Source: Ctenosaura bakeri | Taxonomy: Eukaryota > Chordata > Lepidosauria > Squamata > Iguanidae | Reading direction: 5' to 3' | Assembly: GCA_948474755.1 (NCBI GenBank) | Contig: CAOLHI010000644.1 | Location: forward strand, 62,001-126,000 | Length of the DNA stretch: 64,000 nt | Shown here: one piece after another, positions 22,246 to 31,905 of the stretch | Layout: every line of letters starts with the position of its first letter | Position numbering within the stretch: the first letter of the stretch is position 1 | The notes under the pieces: generated by a model | What the model was told of the DNA's origin: nothing | Databases searched by the model: none | Seen by the model: the letters and a program-made list of their open reading frames with translations, nothing else | Program-made: the position numbers and the translations under genes

Positions 22246-23334
22246 AACCAGGCAGGCACAATGCAGCCTACTTCTTGGACTGCAACATCCAGCGGCCCTC
22301 CCAACTGCCCTCAGTGGTGAGGAATGCTGAAAGCTGCAGTCTGACTGGATACACATAGCCCACCTCCTTAGTAAATAAAATAAAGTAAAATAAAAATCTT
22401 ATCTTAGTAAAGAATATCCATATTTCTTGCAAAAGAAACAGTGTTTTTGTAAAAAAATAAACAGGTTTTACACAAATAAACTTCACAAAAATTTCACCGT
22501 GAAGTTCAAAACGTGAAAAATCAAGAAATGCATAAAACTCATCAAGATAATTTTTTATTTTCATTTTCACATCCAGTAATGAAATAAGCAAAGATCTGCA
22601 CACCTCCTCAAGACTTCTATCATATTTTTCTTCTGGGAATCTCCAGAGCCATTTTGGGAGGTGCACTTTGAAAATGAGATTGTGTTTGCATATACTGGCA
22701 GTTTTGACCCATTTGCACAAACACTAAGGATGTATGTGGAAACATTTTATCAAGGAAGGACTGTGGTACAAGAGTTAAAACAATACTATTTCTTCCCCCA
22801 AATCTGTGACATTGTCCAAGATTCACTTGTCAATTGTCCAAGATTTAAACTACCTCTTATATTACACAAGGCCATATATGGGTTGGGAAATATTTCTGCA
22901 CATCTCTGCTAGCTGAAGAAGAAAATGTTGATTACTGTCCTTTAGTTAAGGCAAAGGCAAGCTGTGCCTTGTTGATCTTTACAACTCAAGCCTAAATGGC
23001 ATATTGTAGTGCTGTTGCCCACCAGTTCTCTCTCAAGAGAGAAAAATACTTCCACTCCATTCCCTTTCTGGCCCTGGATGTAGTCTCACACATGCACTGA
23101 AAATTTCTTGCTGTTTAAAGCAGTCCCTTAAAGGAGTGATGAGATCTCCAGCCCCTCCCAGGCAGCTGATTGGTTCATGAGAAACAAGGCTGAGATGAAA
23201 ATGGGAAAATAAGCTTTCTGCCTCTTAATTTCCCACTTCTGTTTGAGCTCTACTTCAAATCTGCAGCCAGATTTATAGCCGGGGCATCTTTGTTAACTAT
23301 GAACCCCCGAATTTAGAATCCCCGACAAACTTGT
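22246..23334. other. No gene recognised; includes the longest open frame, judged non-coding
   Basis: A 150-codon minus-strand frame at 22720-22268 is AT-rich and low in complexity, dominated by Phe, Leu, Ile and Lys. It lacks domains, and its last part is a dispersed-repeat sequence. I do not call it a gene. Confidence 0.5.
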
Positions 23335-23652
23335 GCCAAAATTTTGCAATTAGTTTTGCAACATTTTGCAACAAAGCTCCTGCTGTTTGCAACACTCCAA
23401 AAACTGAGATACAGATGTGACAACTTGGGGTTCTGAATAAATACTCCAAAACTCAGCATTGTCCAATTTGCTCCAAACCTGTTTTGCAATCTTTTCTAAT
23501 AATAACACAATGATTTGCAATGATAATCCTGTATTTTGCAACATCTCCCTCTGAGTACATAGGAGATACCTCAAAAAAAGGTTCCTTGTTCTCATCCAAA
23601 TCCCACCATTTTCCAGTTTGATTCAAATCTGGGACACTATTTTGCAATCGTT
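23335..23652. repeat. Cluster of TTTTGCAA words
   Basis: TTTTGCAA or TTTGCAA occurs about eight times in 320 bp (near 23342, 23354, 23364, 23381, 23485, 23515, 23534, 23640), often as TTTTGCAACA. The spacing is irregular, so this is not a simple tandem repeat. The word resembles half of a C/EBP-type site. Confidence 0.6.
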
Positions 23653-23959
23653 TGTAGCACTTTGTTGGAAAAACATCTTATCATCTGCTGGTAGCAGAGA
23701 TTCCTGGTTCTCTCTCCACACTTTCTGTATCTTTTTTTGTTTTTTGTTTTGGTTTTTCCACTGGATGATCTTAGAGAGCAGAGCAGTTGATTCAGCTGCT
23801 TCTTAACTGATTTCTCATCTCAGTTGGCACAAGGTGGCTACACCAGTATAAGGTCAGTTCAGCAAGGACTGCTGCTTCCTTACTAAGCAGAGCAAGCACA
23901 GCATTGAGTTAGGCTTCCATGGCACCTGCTTATGGAGCATGACTTCAACACTATGTATA

Positions 23960-24332
23960 AGGGACAACCTAAGAAGGAATGATTTAGGGAGCTCAGTAGG
24001 TTTAGCTTAGAAAAGAATGAGAAGTGATATGATACAGATATCTTGCAGTATCTGAAGAGATGTCTTGTTAAACACGGAATGAGCTTGTTTTCTGCTGTTC
24101 AAGACACTAGAACATGAACCAATAGGTTCAAATTACAAGAAAGGTGATTCCGCCAAAACGTTAGGAAGATAGTAAGCTATTTGACAATGGAATAGACTGC
24201 CTTGGAGTGATGGGCTCTTCTTCTTTGGAAATCTTTAAACAGAGGTTGGATAGGCAACTTTTTTGAGTACTTTAGTTATGTAATCCTGCAGGGCAAACAG
24301 TTAAACTAAACAGTCCCTTCCAACTCATCTGT
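23960..24332 (+). mobile_element. CR1-family LINE, sense, 3' UTR
   Basis: Follows the CR1 3' UTR: GGAACGATTAG-like start, GAGCTTGTTTTCTGCTGTTC, GAACATGAACCAATAGGTTC, AAACAGAGGTTGGATAGGCA and AGTCCCTTCCAACTCATCTG. The typical ATTCTA tail has decayed. 5'-truncated and diverged. Confidence 0.75.
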
Positions 24333-24589
24333 GTGCAAGTGTAGGTTTTGACTGCAAAGCTACACAGTTTCTCAACGTCTTGTGCAGTTCTCAAAACCTG
24401 TGTAATTTATGTTGTGTGAAGAACAACAACGAAAGTCCCATAGTTTGCAACAGTGAGGATGTGTCTCAGCAATGACTTCACAATTTTTACAATTTGAGCT
24501 TCTGAAGTAGAATTGATGAGTGAGATGCTGTTGTCTTTGCAGACCAGACCATCTTGCCATCAGATTCATCACATGTGCTACATTATTGG

Positions 24590-25410
24590 AGCATCATATA
24601 TGGCAATAGGATAAGTTTGAGAAGTCTTGATTTTCATTCAGAATCTTTGCACACTCATTCAGGTAGTCTGACAGGGATAGCAAAAGCGGGAATGCTTTGA
24701 TACATACAGACAAGACAGATGGTGACATGCCTTCTACAACCTCCTTGGGCAATGGTCCATTATCACAAAGCCAATGCTTAATATTTCCATGTTGCTGAGC
24801 ATACCAGACAGAATTTTTTAATATCTGAATTTCAAATAATAACACTATAGAAAAATATGTGTCCACATTTCCCCCCCTTTCACCCCAACAACCTTTATAA
24901 CTCATCCCCTTGTTGCATCAATGCATACACTTGGAACCATAGCAATCTAACAGTTGTGAGAGTAAACATGGAGCTGTACTGAACTGCGATATCTTACAAA
25001 CAGACACCTGCAGTATGATACTCTTTATGCTAGTTTGGACTATGCAAGTGCATGAGCAAGTACTGGATCCTCATGCAGACATGTTCACTTTACAGCTTTG
25101 CATTTTGCCAGTCTGAATACATTGGTAATAGGAAGATGATAAGGTTCATGAGTGCCAGCTGACATTATGGCACATTCATAAAGGTGATGTAGGGCAACTT
25201 CCACTCATCTATTTTTTCCTGCTTGCTCCTTTGCAATTTTCAGCAACCTTCTTTTCATGTTTGCTGGATGTTTATCATTGAACCACCCCTTGTTAGAAAA
25301 CAGGTCCTTTTCATTTGAGTGCTTAATAGATTCTATTAACCTTGATTTGCAGTCTGCAACATCCACTCTGCAACATCTGATATTTGTTGGTGATCTCCCT
25401 TCCAAGTGCC
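24590..25410 (-). pseudogene. Unrecognised decayed coding block
   Basis: Read on the minus strand, two stretches look like real but broken protein sequence. One (25405-25095) reads KGWFNDKHPANMKRRLLKIA, passes a stop, and continues in the same frame as VEVALHHLYECAIMSAGTHE and PYHLPITNVFRLAKCKAVK. The other (24840-24594) reads LLFEIQILKNSVWYAQQHGN, then IKHWLCDNGPLPKEVVEGMS and so on to about residue 90. A TTTTCTATAG acceptor-like sequence precedes the second. Composition is protein-like (amphipathic helices, few low-complexity runs) rather than AT noise. I cannot assign a family. It could be a transposase remnant, a retrocopy or host gene remains. At least two internal stops mean it is not functional as it stands. 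Confidence 0.35.
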
Positions 25411-25492
25411 AACCAGGGCTGACCCTGCCTAGCTTCGAAGATCAGATGGGATCTTTAGGGTGATTTAGGCCTTTAGGGTGGTTAGGCCTTCT
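25390..25492 (-). repeat. 5S rRNA-derived fragment (5S pseudogene or 5S-type SINE head)
   Basis: On the minus strand AAGCTAGGCAGGGTCAGCCC and TGGTTGGCACTTGGAAGGGA match the internal promoter and middle of vertebrate 5S rRNA (AAGCTAAGCAGGGTCGGGCC ... TGGTTAGTACTTGGATGGGA). The 5' part is partly duplicated (CACCCTAAA twice) and the last ~30 nt are missing. It is either a retro-pseudogene or the head of a 5S-derived SINE (SINE3/AmnSINE type). No functional 5S gene. Confidence 0.8.
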
Positions 25493-26064
25493 AGAGTCAT
25501 AACACTGAATACCTGTCTGAAAATGTATTCTTGCTTTTTGCTTTCTTCTGCGCAACTCACCTTCTCAATCAATCGGAAGTCTCTTTCCCTCCCTCTTTCC
25601 CTGAGATCATTTGAAGAGTTCTGAGTCCTGTAAGTAGTAATCAAGATGCTGACTTGTCAAGAGGCACTTTGAAGAAACTGATTGTTCAAGTCCACCATCT
25701 CTAGGTCAGATTTGGAACACCTAAGCAAGCTACAATTTTGCATGCAGAAGCGAGGAAGAGGCATTGTTTTCTTAGACCTCGCTGGGGAGCTCCTGCACAA
25801 GCAGGCATTGAGTCCCTACTTCCAAGAAGTCATTGGCATAACAGGAGTTATCATGGAATCCCATTCCCAGTATCTAAAGATGGTACTGCAGGTTATATTT
25901 TAATAAAATAAAATTTTAATGATTTTTTTTTAAAAAAACACTGAGATGCAGATTCCCTTTAATATCAGGTATAAACAAGTGGATTTTCATAGTTTTGGAG
26001 CTGTGCTGGAGAGACTGGCACACAGACACAGATGCGTACATGCACACACATAGTTTTATTACTA
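25493..26064. other. No gene or clear repeat recognised
   Basis: A 73-codon plus frame at 25682-25903 has no recognisable domain or splice context. A T/A run lies at 25920-25938. Confidence 0.4.
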
Positions 26065-26500
26065 TAGATGACTGATTGATTGATTGATATTGTACTTTTC
26101 GTGTAAAAATGGGGCCCAAAGCAGCTCACAGTAACACTAACTTTCAGTTAAAAGACAAAGCAAGCTCAGATACTAAAACATACAAATTTAAAAACACAAT
26201 GTAAAATTATTCAAAAAATCAATAAAGAAAATATAGTATGCATTCCACAGAAAGTATCAGAGCCAGGAACAGCCACCAAGAACTCTACTCTCATAATTCC
26301 TTGTCCTTGTGTGGATCACGGGACCAAAGGATGAACCTTCCTGGAATTCTTAGAATGTAGGCAAACTTTAATGGGATAACATGCCTCCAAGTAATCAGAT
26401 TGCTTGTGTACAAGCCTTATAGGGGTTTATAAGTCATAAATAGAGTTTTGAACTATGTCTAGAAACACATTGGTAGCCTTAAACAGATGCTGTAGAAGAA
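26065..26500 (-). mobile_element. L2-like LINE 3' UTR, antisense
   Basis: Plus-strand order: a (TGAT)n-like tail at 26067-26090, then GGGGCCCAAAGCAGCTCACA, the A-rich block, and GTTTTGAACTATGTCTAGAA. It mirrors the 3' UTR and very end of the coding region of L2-like LINEs (family GACCCAAAGCGGCTTACA ... CACTTTGAATTG). No frame remains. Confidence 0.65.
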
Positions 26501-28365
26501 CAAAACAAACAAATTCCTGTAACAAGCTCAGGTTAACAGTTTGAATGCATTGTGGATGCGATGCTTCTATCAATTTGAGGGAAAATAAATGAATTAGAGG
26601 ATTTATTGATAGGCAGTTTTCAAAATTAACTGGACTACCTTTTGTGAAATGGATTTTCAGTCAAGAACAGAAGACTGGGATCAAAGAATAATTTTGTGTT
26701 TTGGTGATCAGATGCCAACTTTGCCTTGTAACCAGTTTCTTGACTATATTTTGCCCTCTGTGAAATGGGTATTTGGTTTGGAACAGGAAAATGAAGGTGC
26801 TGAATATTTCAGGAAATTATCAAAGCTTTCGTCTTTGATTTCACATAAGTACCTGGTACCCTCTCCTGACTACCTACTCAGAAAAGGGAAGTGGGGAGGG
26901 AATGTTTCCAGAGCCTGGTCTTCAGCCTCAATCTGGTCCATAGAACGATAAACAAAGTCTGTTTCTTGTCTGTGCCAATTTCCCCAAATATGTAGTCATA
27001 AGGTGTGTTTTTTTTTTTTTTTACTTTCTGTGCAGTTTCCCTACACACACATTTCATACTCTATTTTCCCCAACACTGTATGTAACTGTCCCTAATATGC
27101 ACATTTTTGAATGCTGAGAATCTCACAACAAAGGACTTTCCGACAGTGCAGACCATGGTGATGCTATTAAGCTTGACACACTGTACATCAACCACAGCTG
27201 CATAGAATACAGCCTTCAAACAGAGTACATCAAGTCTAATAAATGAGGAAAATATAGGTGCACACTTTTTTTTCGTGTGAGAATCTCACCCAGAAAAAGT
27301 GCTTCTTTGCCCTGAGAACTGGAGTGGAGGGTCTAGCTCTGAGATTCCTAGCAACTCTACTTGGTTCTGTGGATCCCTCAGAAACAAACATCTGGAGCCC
27401 AAGTAGCTCTTAGAGACCTAGGCTGTCTGGAAACGTGGCAATGTACACTGGGGGTCACAATCTGCTTCTCTTGCCAGACCCTAACTATATCTAAGAGGAG
27501 AGGTGATCTTGCCCATGGGCCGGATCTCCAATCCCTTATTTAATGGGAAAGTACTTGGATTCAATGTGCTGGGTCTTTGATTAAGTGGGAGTCTTTCTTT
27601 GAAGAACCCACAGAAGTGCAGGTTATAGTAGGAGGTGGCAATTTAGTGTAGAAATGAAAGCACTGCATGCATTTTTTTTATTTTAAACACTCATCTATCT
27701 CAGCCAATCACATTCTAAATATAGCAGCTTTTTAAAAATCTACAGAATTATATACACAAATAAAACACAGGCACACTTCTGTTAACAAAACCACTGACAA
27801 GAAGTTCCCTTAACAGTCTTTTTTACACTCAGCCAAGTCTACTTTTCCTCTTAGCCCTCAGCCTAACACAAAGTTTTTTTTTTTTCTTAGCAGCATCAGC
27901 ATTAAGAAGATGGAGAAGAAGCACAGGAAAAACACAGAATTTTGGTGTTGCATTGCAGCAGCGTATCTGCAGGAAACACTGCAATGAAACTGGAGCTGGG
28001 AACAAATGGGATTCTACTCTAGCCAACAGTCTGTAGCTGTGAGTGCCTGCCTACAATAGGCAAAGTGAAGAGCAGCTGCCTCTAAAATTCCTTATTGAGC
28101 ATGCATGAATAACAAAACAGAGAGAAAAAGGGAAAGTAGATAAACTTCTCTCACCAGGTCCCCCAGCATGTTAAAGAAGCACAAATCTATAAATTTGGTC
28201 ATCAAAGTGAAAATCATAAGAAAAGTAGGGCCTGTTAAAAGAAAAGTCATCCCTGAATGCATTTTGAAGAAAGCTCTTAAATTGTCTGTAGAAAGTTCAA
28301 AATGTTGTTATTTATGCAAGACTTACCTAAACTGGTTGTTTCTTTTTTCACGTGCATATTAGAAG
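26501..28365. other. No gene or clear repeat recognised
   Basis: Includes homopolymer T tracts at 27007-27022. A 100-codon plus frame at 26649-26951 shows no known domain and no convincing splice signals. Not called. Confidence 0.45.
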
Positions 28366-29160
28366 CAAAGAATGATAGAACTGGAAGTCCAACCCACTGC
28401 TCAGTGCAGAATTTCTAGCTAAGAACACTCCCAGAAGGTAGCTAACCAGCCTCTTTTGAATACATCCAGACACCAAAGACTCTCTAGGCAATTGGTTCCA
28501 TTGCCAAACCAATCTCAAGAAATTTCTTCTAGTGTTCAATCAAAGCTTACCCTCCTGTAACTTAAAACCATTAGACCTAGTTCTACTCCGAGACAGCAAA
28601 GAACAAGCCTGCACTCTCTTTCTTGTGACAACCCTTGAAGTATTTAAAAAGTGCCAGATTTTTCTTACCGAGCATGTTCAGCCCAGCTTCTTCAACTTGT
28701 CTGCGTACGTTTTGTTTTCCTTCCCTCTTAGCATTCCCTCACCGCCCTTCTCTGAACCTACTCCAACTTGTCTATATCCTTCTTAAAATGGGCTGCCTAG
28801 AACTGAACACGGACCTCTCTATATGAGGCCTGACCAGCACAGAATATAGTGGGACTATTACTTTCCTTGATGTGGAAACTATGGTTTTATTAAAGCAGAC
28901 TAAGTTACCATTTACCTTTATTGCCACAGCATCATACTGCTGGCTTCTGTTTAAATTACAATCAACAATAATCCCAAGGTCATTTTCACATGTAGTACTG
29001 CTGAGCCAAATATTCCCCTGTCCTGCACCCATGCATTTGTGTTTTCTGGCCTAAATGTAAAATTTTGGCTCTGTCTCTGTTGAATTTCATTTTATTAATT
29101 TCAGGCCAGTTTTATCACGCCAGTTTTCAATTCTGTTCCTATCTTCCAACATAAAAAATG
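28366..29160 (-). mobile_element. CR1-family LINE, antisense, 3' UTR and RT C-terminus (segment 1 of a 3-kb copy)
   Basis: The 3' end is at 28366-28380 (plus-strand AAAGAATGATAGAACTGGAA, reverse of the CR1 TTCTATCATTCT tail). The minus frame 29032-28772 contains STTCENDLGIIVDCNLNRSQ and IVPLYSVLVRPHIERSVF, conserved blocks of the CR1 RT C-terminus. A foldback element interrupts the copy at 29165-29398; a SINE interrupts it at 29630-29712; the same copy continues to 31440. Confidence 0.85.
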
Positions 29161-29164
29161 AAGA

Positions 29165-29398
29165 GGAAGAAAAAAAAGGAAGGTAACAACACCTTTAAGA
29201 CTAACTGGGTTTTATTTTTGCTTCTGCTTTCATGGATATAAACCTACTTCTTTGGATGCAGTGCAGAGTGGGTTTATAGCCGTGAAAGCTCAGGCAAGAT
29301 TAAGAATCAGACAGTCTTAAAGGTACTGCTCATTCCTTTTTTCTCTCTCCTCTCCTTCCTCCTTCTTATGCTGCAAGAGACTAACAGCTATTTCTTTG
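29165..29398. repeat. Foldback dispersed repeat inserted in CR1
   Basis: The left part contains ACACCTTTAAGACTAACTGG and CTTTCATGGATATAAACCTA; the right part contains the inverse (GTGGGTTTATAGCCGTGAAA ... ACAGTCTTAAAGGT). Together they form a long imperfect inverted repeat around 29265. The motif belongs to a dispersed repeat also seen at 31860, 37135 and 63115 (typical wording GGCACCTTAAAGACTAAC ... AAGCTT). Inserted in the CR1 copy after it was resident. Confidence 0.65.
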
Positions 29399-29629
29399 AA
29401 AACAACCTTCCAACATGTTAGCTAGTCCTCCAAGTTTTGTATCATCCACAAACTTGACAAGGACTCCCTCTAACCCATCATCTAAGTCTCTGCCCCAGAA
29501 CACAACTCCAGACTTCCATCCAGTTTGAAGCACAGACACTGAACATGATTTTCCAGTTACAGATCCATCTGACAGTGTCCCCATCTATTTCACATTTAAT
29601 TATTGTGTATATCACACACTCTTCACCCC
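29399..29629 (-). mobile_element. CR1-family LINE, antisense, RT palm (segment 2)
   Basis: The minus frame 29584-29381 reads LDDGLEGVLVKFVDDTKLGG, with FVDD in place of the usual FADD at the RT catalytic motif C, so both aspartates are kept. Upstream in the element, GSVTGKS is a decayed form of the GSVLGPxLF motif. Frameshifts separate these from the flanking segments. Confidence 0.85.
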
Positions 29630-29712
29630 AGAAAACCCTATGAAAATTTTGTCTTAGGTTCATTGTAAGTCAGAAACAACTTGAAGGCACACAACATCAT
29701 CAACAACAACAG
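29630..29712 (+). mobile_element. SINE 3' fragment inserted in CR1
   Basis: GAAAACCCTATGAAAATTTT then CATTGTAAGTCAGAAACAAC and TTGAAGGCACACAAC is the tail of the tRNA-derived SINE family seen complete at 7743. It is followed by a (CATCAACAA)-type tail and lies within the CR1 copy. Confidence 0.75.
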
Positions 29713-31440
29713 CTTTCCCATTATCTTCTAAACTAGTGACACAATCAAAAAGGGTATAAGGGTAGTTTGGCAGGATTTGTTCTTGACAAACCCACGCCAG
29801 TTCCTACTAATCAATGTATTGTCATCAAGAACCTTGTAGGCTGTTCTAATATTTTTCCTGGTACTGAGGTCAGGCTAACTGGCCTATAATTCCCTGGAAG
29901 TTCTTTTTTTCCTTTTTTGTAGAGAGTAACAAATTTTACTTGTCTCCAGTCCTTTGGCAAGATTTCTCAAAAATAATGGCAAGTGGTTCAGAGAGTACGA
30001 CAGAAAGTTCCTCCAGTATTCTGAGATGCAGTTCATCTAGGCCTGCAGATTTGAACTCATTTAGGTTGATTTGCAATCCAGATTCCTTGCCAAGATCTCT
30101 GCTTATATATGGAAGCACACAGTTCTCTTTAAGGGGAAAAAATGAAGCAAAATACATGGTGAGCAGTTCTGACTTTTCATTGTTGTCTGCTAGCATTTTA
30201 CCATTCTTGCTTAGCAGTGGTCTGAATGTTTCTTTGGGTATTCTCTTGCTTCCAACAAAAAAACTCCTTTTTGTTGCCTTCTGCTTCCCTAGCCAGTCTC
30301 AGATCATTTAGGCTTTAGCTTTCTTTACACTGTTCCTTCAAACTTGGGCTACATATGTACACTTTTCCTTGGTGATTTGTCCTTCCTTCCATTCCTTATA
30401 CATGCTATTCTTTCTTTTCACTTGCTGTTCAAATTTGCTGTGATGCCACAGTTGCTTTTTCAGATGTTTACCTGAAATCCAAGGTCTGTGTTTCCCTATA
30501 TTCTTCTTTGGCTTGTCCTGCAATTATGAATTTTAGCATTCCACAGCCACTTCCTCCTAAAGCGCCAACTGCTTTGACTCCAGTGACCAACTCCTCCTTG
30601 TTGCATCAAGTCCAGGATTGCTGATCCCCTTGTCCCTTCCTCTACCTTTCAAAAGAGGAAATTGTCTGCAAGGCACATCAGAAATTTGTTGGAGAGGCTA
30701 TGCTTAGCAAATCTAGTCTCCCAGCAGGTATCAGGAAATCTGAAGTCCCCCACAAGTGCTAGTTCTTGCTTCTTGGAGGTTTCTGAGATTTTTTCAGGAA
30801 AGCATAATTCACCCCGTCTTCTTGATATAGTGACCTGCAGGAAACTCTAACTACAAGTGTGGTTTTAGCTCCTTCTCCATTTATTTTTACTTTAATAATT
30901 TCTACTGGTTCACTCCTGTGGATTTCTGTACAAGTTGTCTTTGATACAGAACTTTATTTCCCCTCCTTTTCTGCCCCATCTATTTATTTTTTTTGAAGAT
31001 GTTAAAGTGTTCAATTGTTATATTCCTATCATGGGAGCCATCCCATATCATCCCTCTGTTATACCGGTAAAATCATATTTACCTTCCTGCACTAGGACTT
31101 CAAGTTTATCTTGTTTGTTTCCCAAAATCTGTGCATTGGTGTGTAGACATCTGAAGTCCTGTTTGTTCTAACTTTTACTGTGGCTCCCACCCTCTCCTCC
31201 AGTTCTCCTTGAGAAATAGCATGCTTTGTGTTAGAGCTTGCCTTTGGATAGGCATTTGAGCTATCATCCCCTCCACATTTTAATTTAAAGCCTTCTTGAT
31301 TTGGAAGTGCCATGCTTCTGCCAGAGACATTCCTCCCTGTCTTTGTGGGGTGCTGCCCATCTGCAGCCAGTAGTATCTTCCTGTCCTTGTGTGGTCCTCT
31401 ATCTTTCATTTGTAGAATTGCTGAGAATGCCAACTGTTCC
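29713..31440 (-). mobile_element. CR1-family LINE, antisense, RT N-terminus, linker and endonuclease (segment 3)
   Basis: The minus frame 30196-29936 reads KSELLTMYFASFFPLKENCV, then SAGLDELHLRILEELSVVLS and EPLAIIFEKSCQRTGDK, the N-terminal RT block of CR1/L3 LINEs. The frame 30523-30338 has KHRPWISGKHLKKQLWHHSK and NSMYKEWKEGQITKEKCTYV, the basic linker. The segment 30540-31440 aligns in wording to the endonuclease region; no intact catalytic motif could be read. All frames are interrupted. With segments 1 and 2 it makes about 2.8 kb of one element, 5'-truncated near 31440. Confidence 0.85.
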
Positions 31441-31622
31441 TCTAAATTCTACATTGTCCTGCCTAGGGCTTCATAGTCAAAGGTGATTTGCTCAAAGTAT
31501 TTTTGTCAGTTTTGGATAAAAAGTTTGTTGAAACATGTATGAATTGCTCTTTTTTTTTTAATGTGCAGGAATCTATTCGTATTTGTTTCATTGTGGTAAT
31601 TTTCAAAGAGATAGCTGTGTAA

Positions 31623-31822
31623 GGCCATTTCTGCCCTATACTGTTATAGTGCTGTTATTCCGCTTTCAACATCCTGTGGAATTCTGGGGTTTGTAGTTTA
31701 CTGAGGCCAAAGAGCTCTCTGGATGAGAATTTTTAATGCACTCTCTAAACTGAAAACCCCAGGATTCCATAGGATGTTGAAAGTGGAATAATAGCACTAT
31801 AACAGTGTAGGGCAGAAATAGC
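31623..31822. mobile_element. Palindromic GGCC-ended MITE, copy 1 (200 bp)
   Basis: Ends GGCCATTTCTGCCCTATACT and (inverted) AGTGTAGGGCAGAAATAGC. The interior is a near-complete palindrome: TTATAGTGCTGTTATTCCGC / GTGGAATAATAGCACTATAA and ATCCTGTGGAATTCTGGGGT / CCCCAGGATTCCATAGGAT. Five more copies occur in the window. A non-palindromic centre (GAGCTCTCTGGATGAGAATT) is present here and at 45702. Confidence 0.88.
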
Positions 31823-31857
31823 TTTAGTCTCTTGCAGCATAAAAAGAGGGAATGAAA

Positions 31858-31905
31858 AAGGAACGTGACAGAACTTTTAAGACTAACTGGTTTTTATTTT
31901 TGCAG
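31858..31905 (+). repeat. Fragment of the AAGACTAACTGG dispersed repeat
   Basis: TTTTAAGACTAACTGGTTTT followed by TATTTTTGCAGTAGCG, matching the start of the repeat at 29165. Confidence 0.55.

Noticed and set aside
22268..22720. Longest open frame of the window (150 codons, minus strand)
   Set aside because: AT-driven, low-complexity composition, no domain, overlaps a dispersed-repeat sequence at its end.
24594..24905. Second latrophilin or other host exon with acceptor TTTTCTATAG
   Set aside because: No donor site at the expected end, stop codons around it, and the sequence is not latrophilin; kept only as an unrecognised remnant.
25390..25492. Functional 5S rRNA gene
   Set aside because: Lacks the 3' end, has a duplicated 5' block and many substitutions.
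26649..26951. 100-codon plus-strand frame
   Set aside because: Protein-like composition, but no known domain, no splice consensus that I can support, and no second line of evidence.
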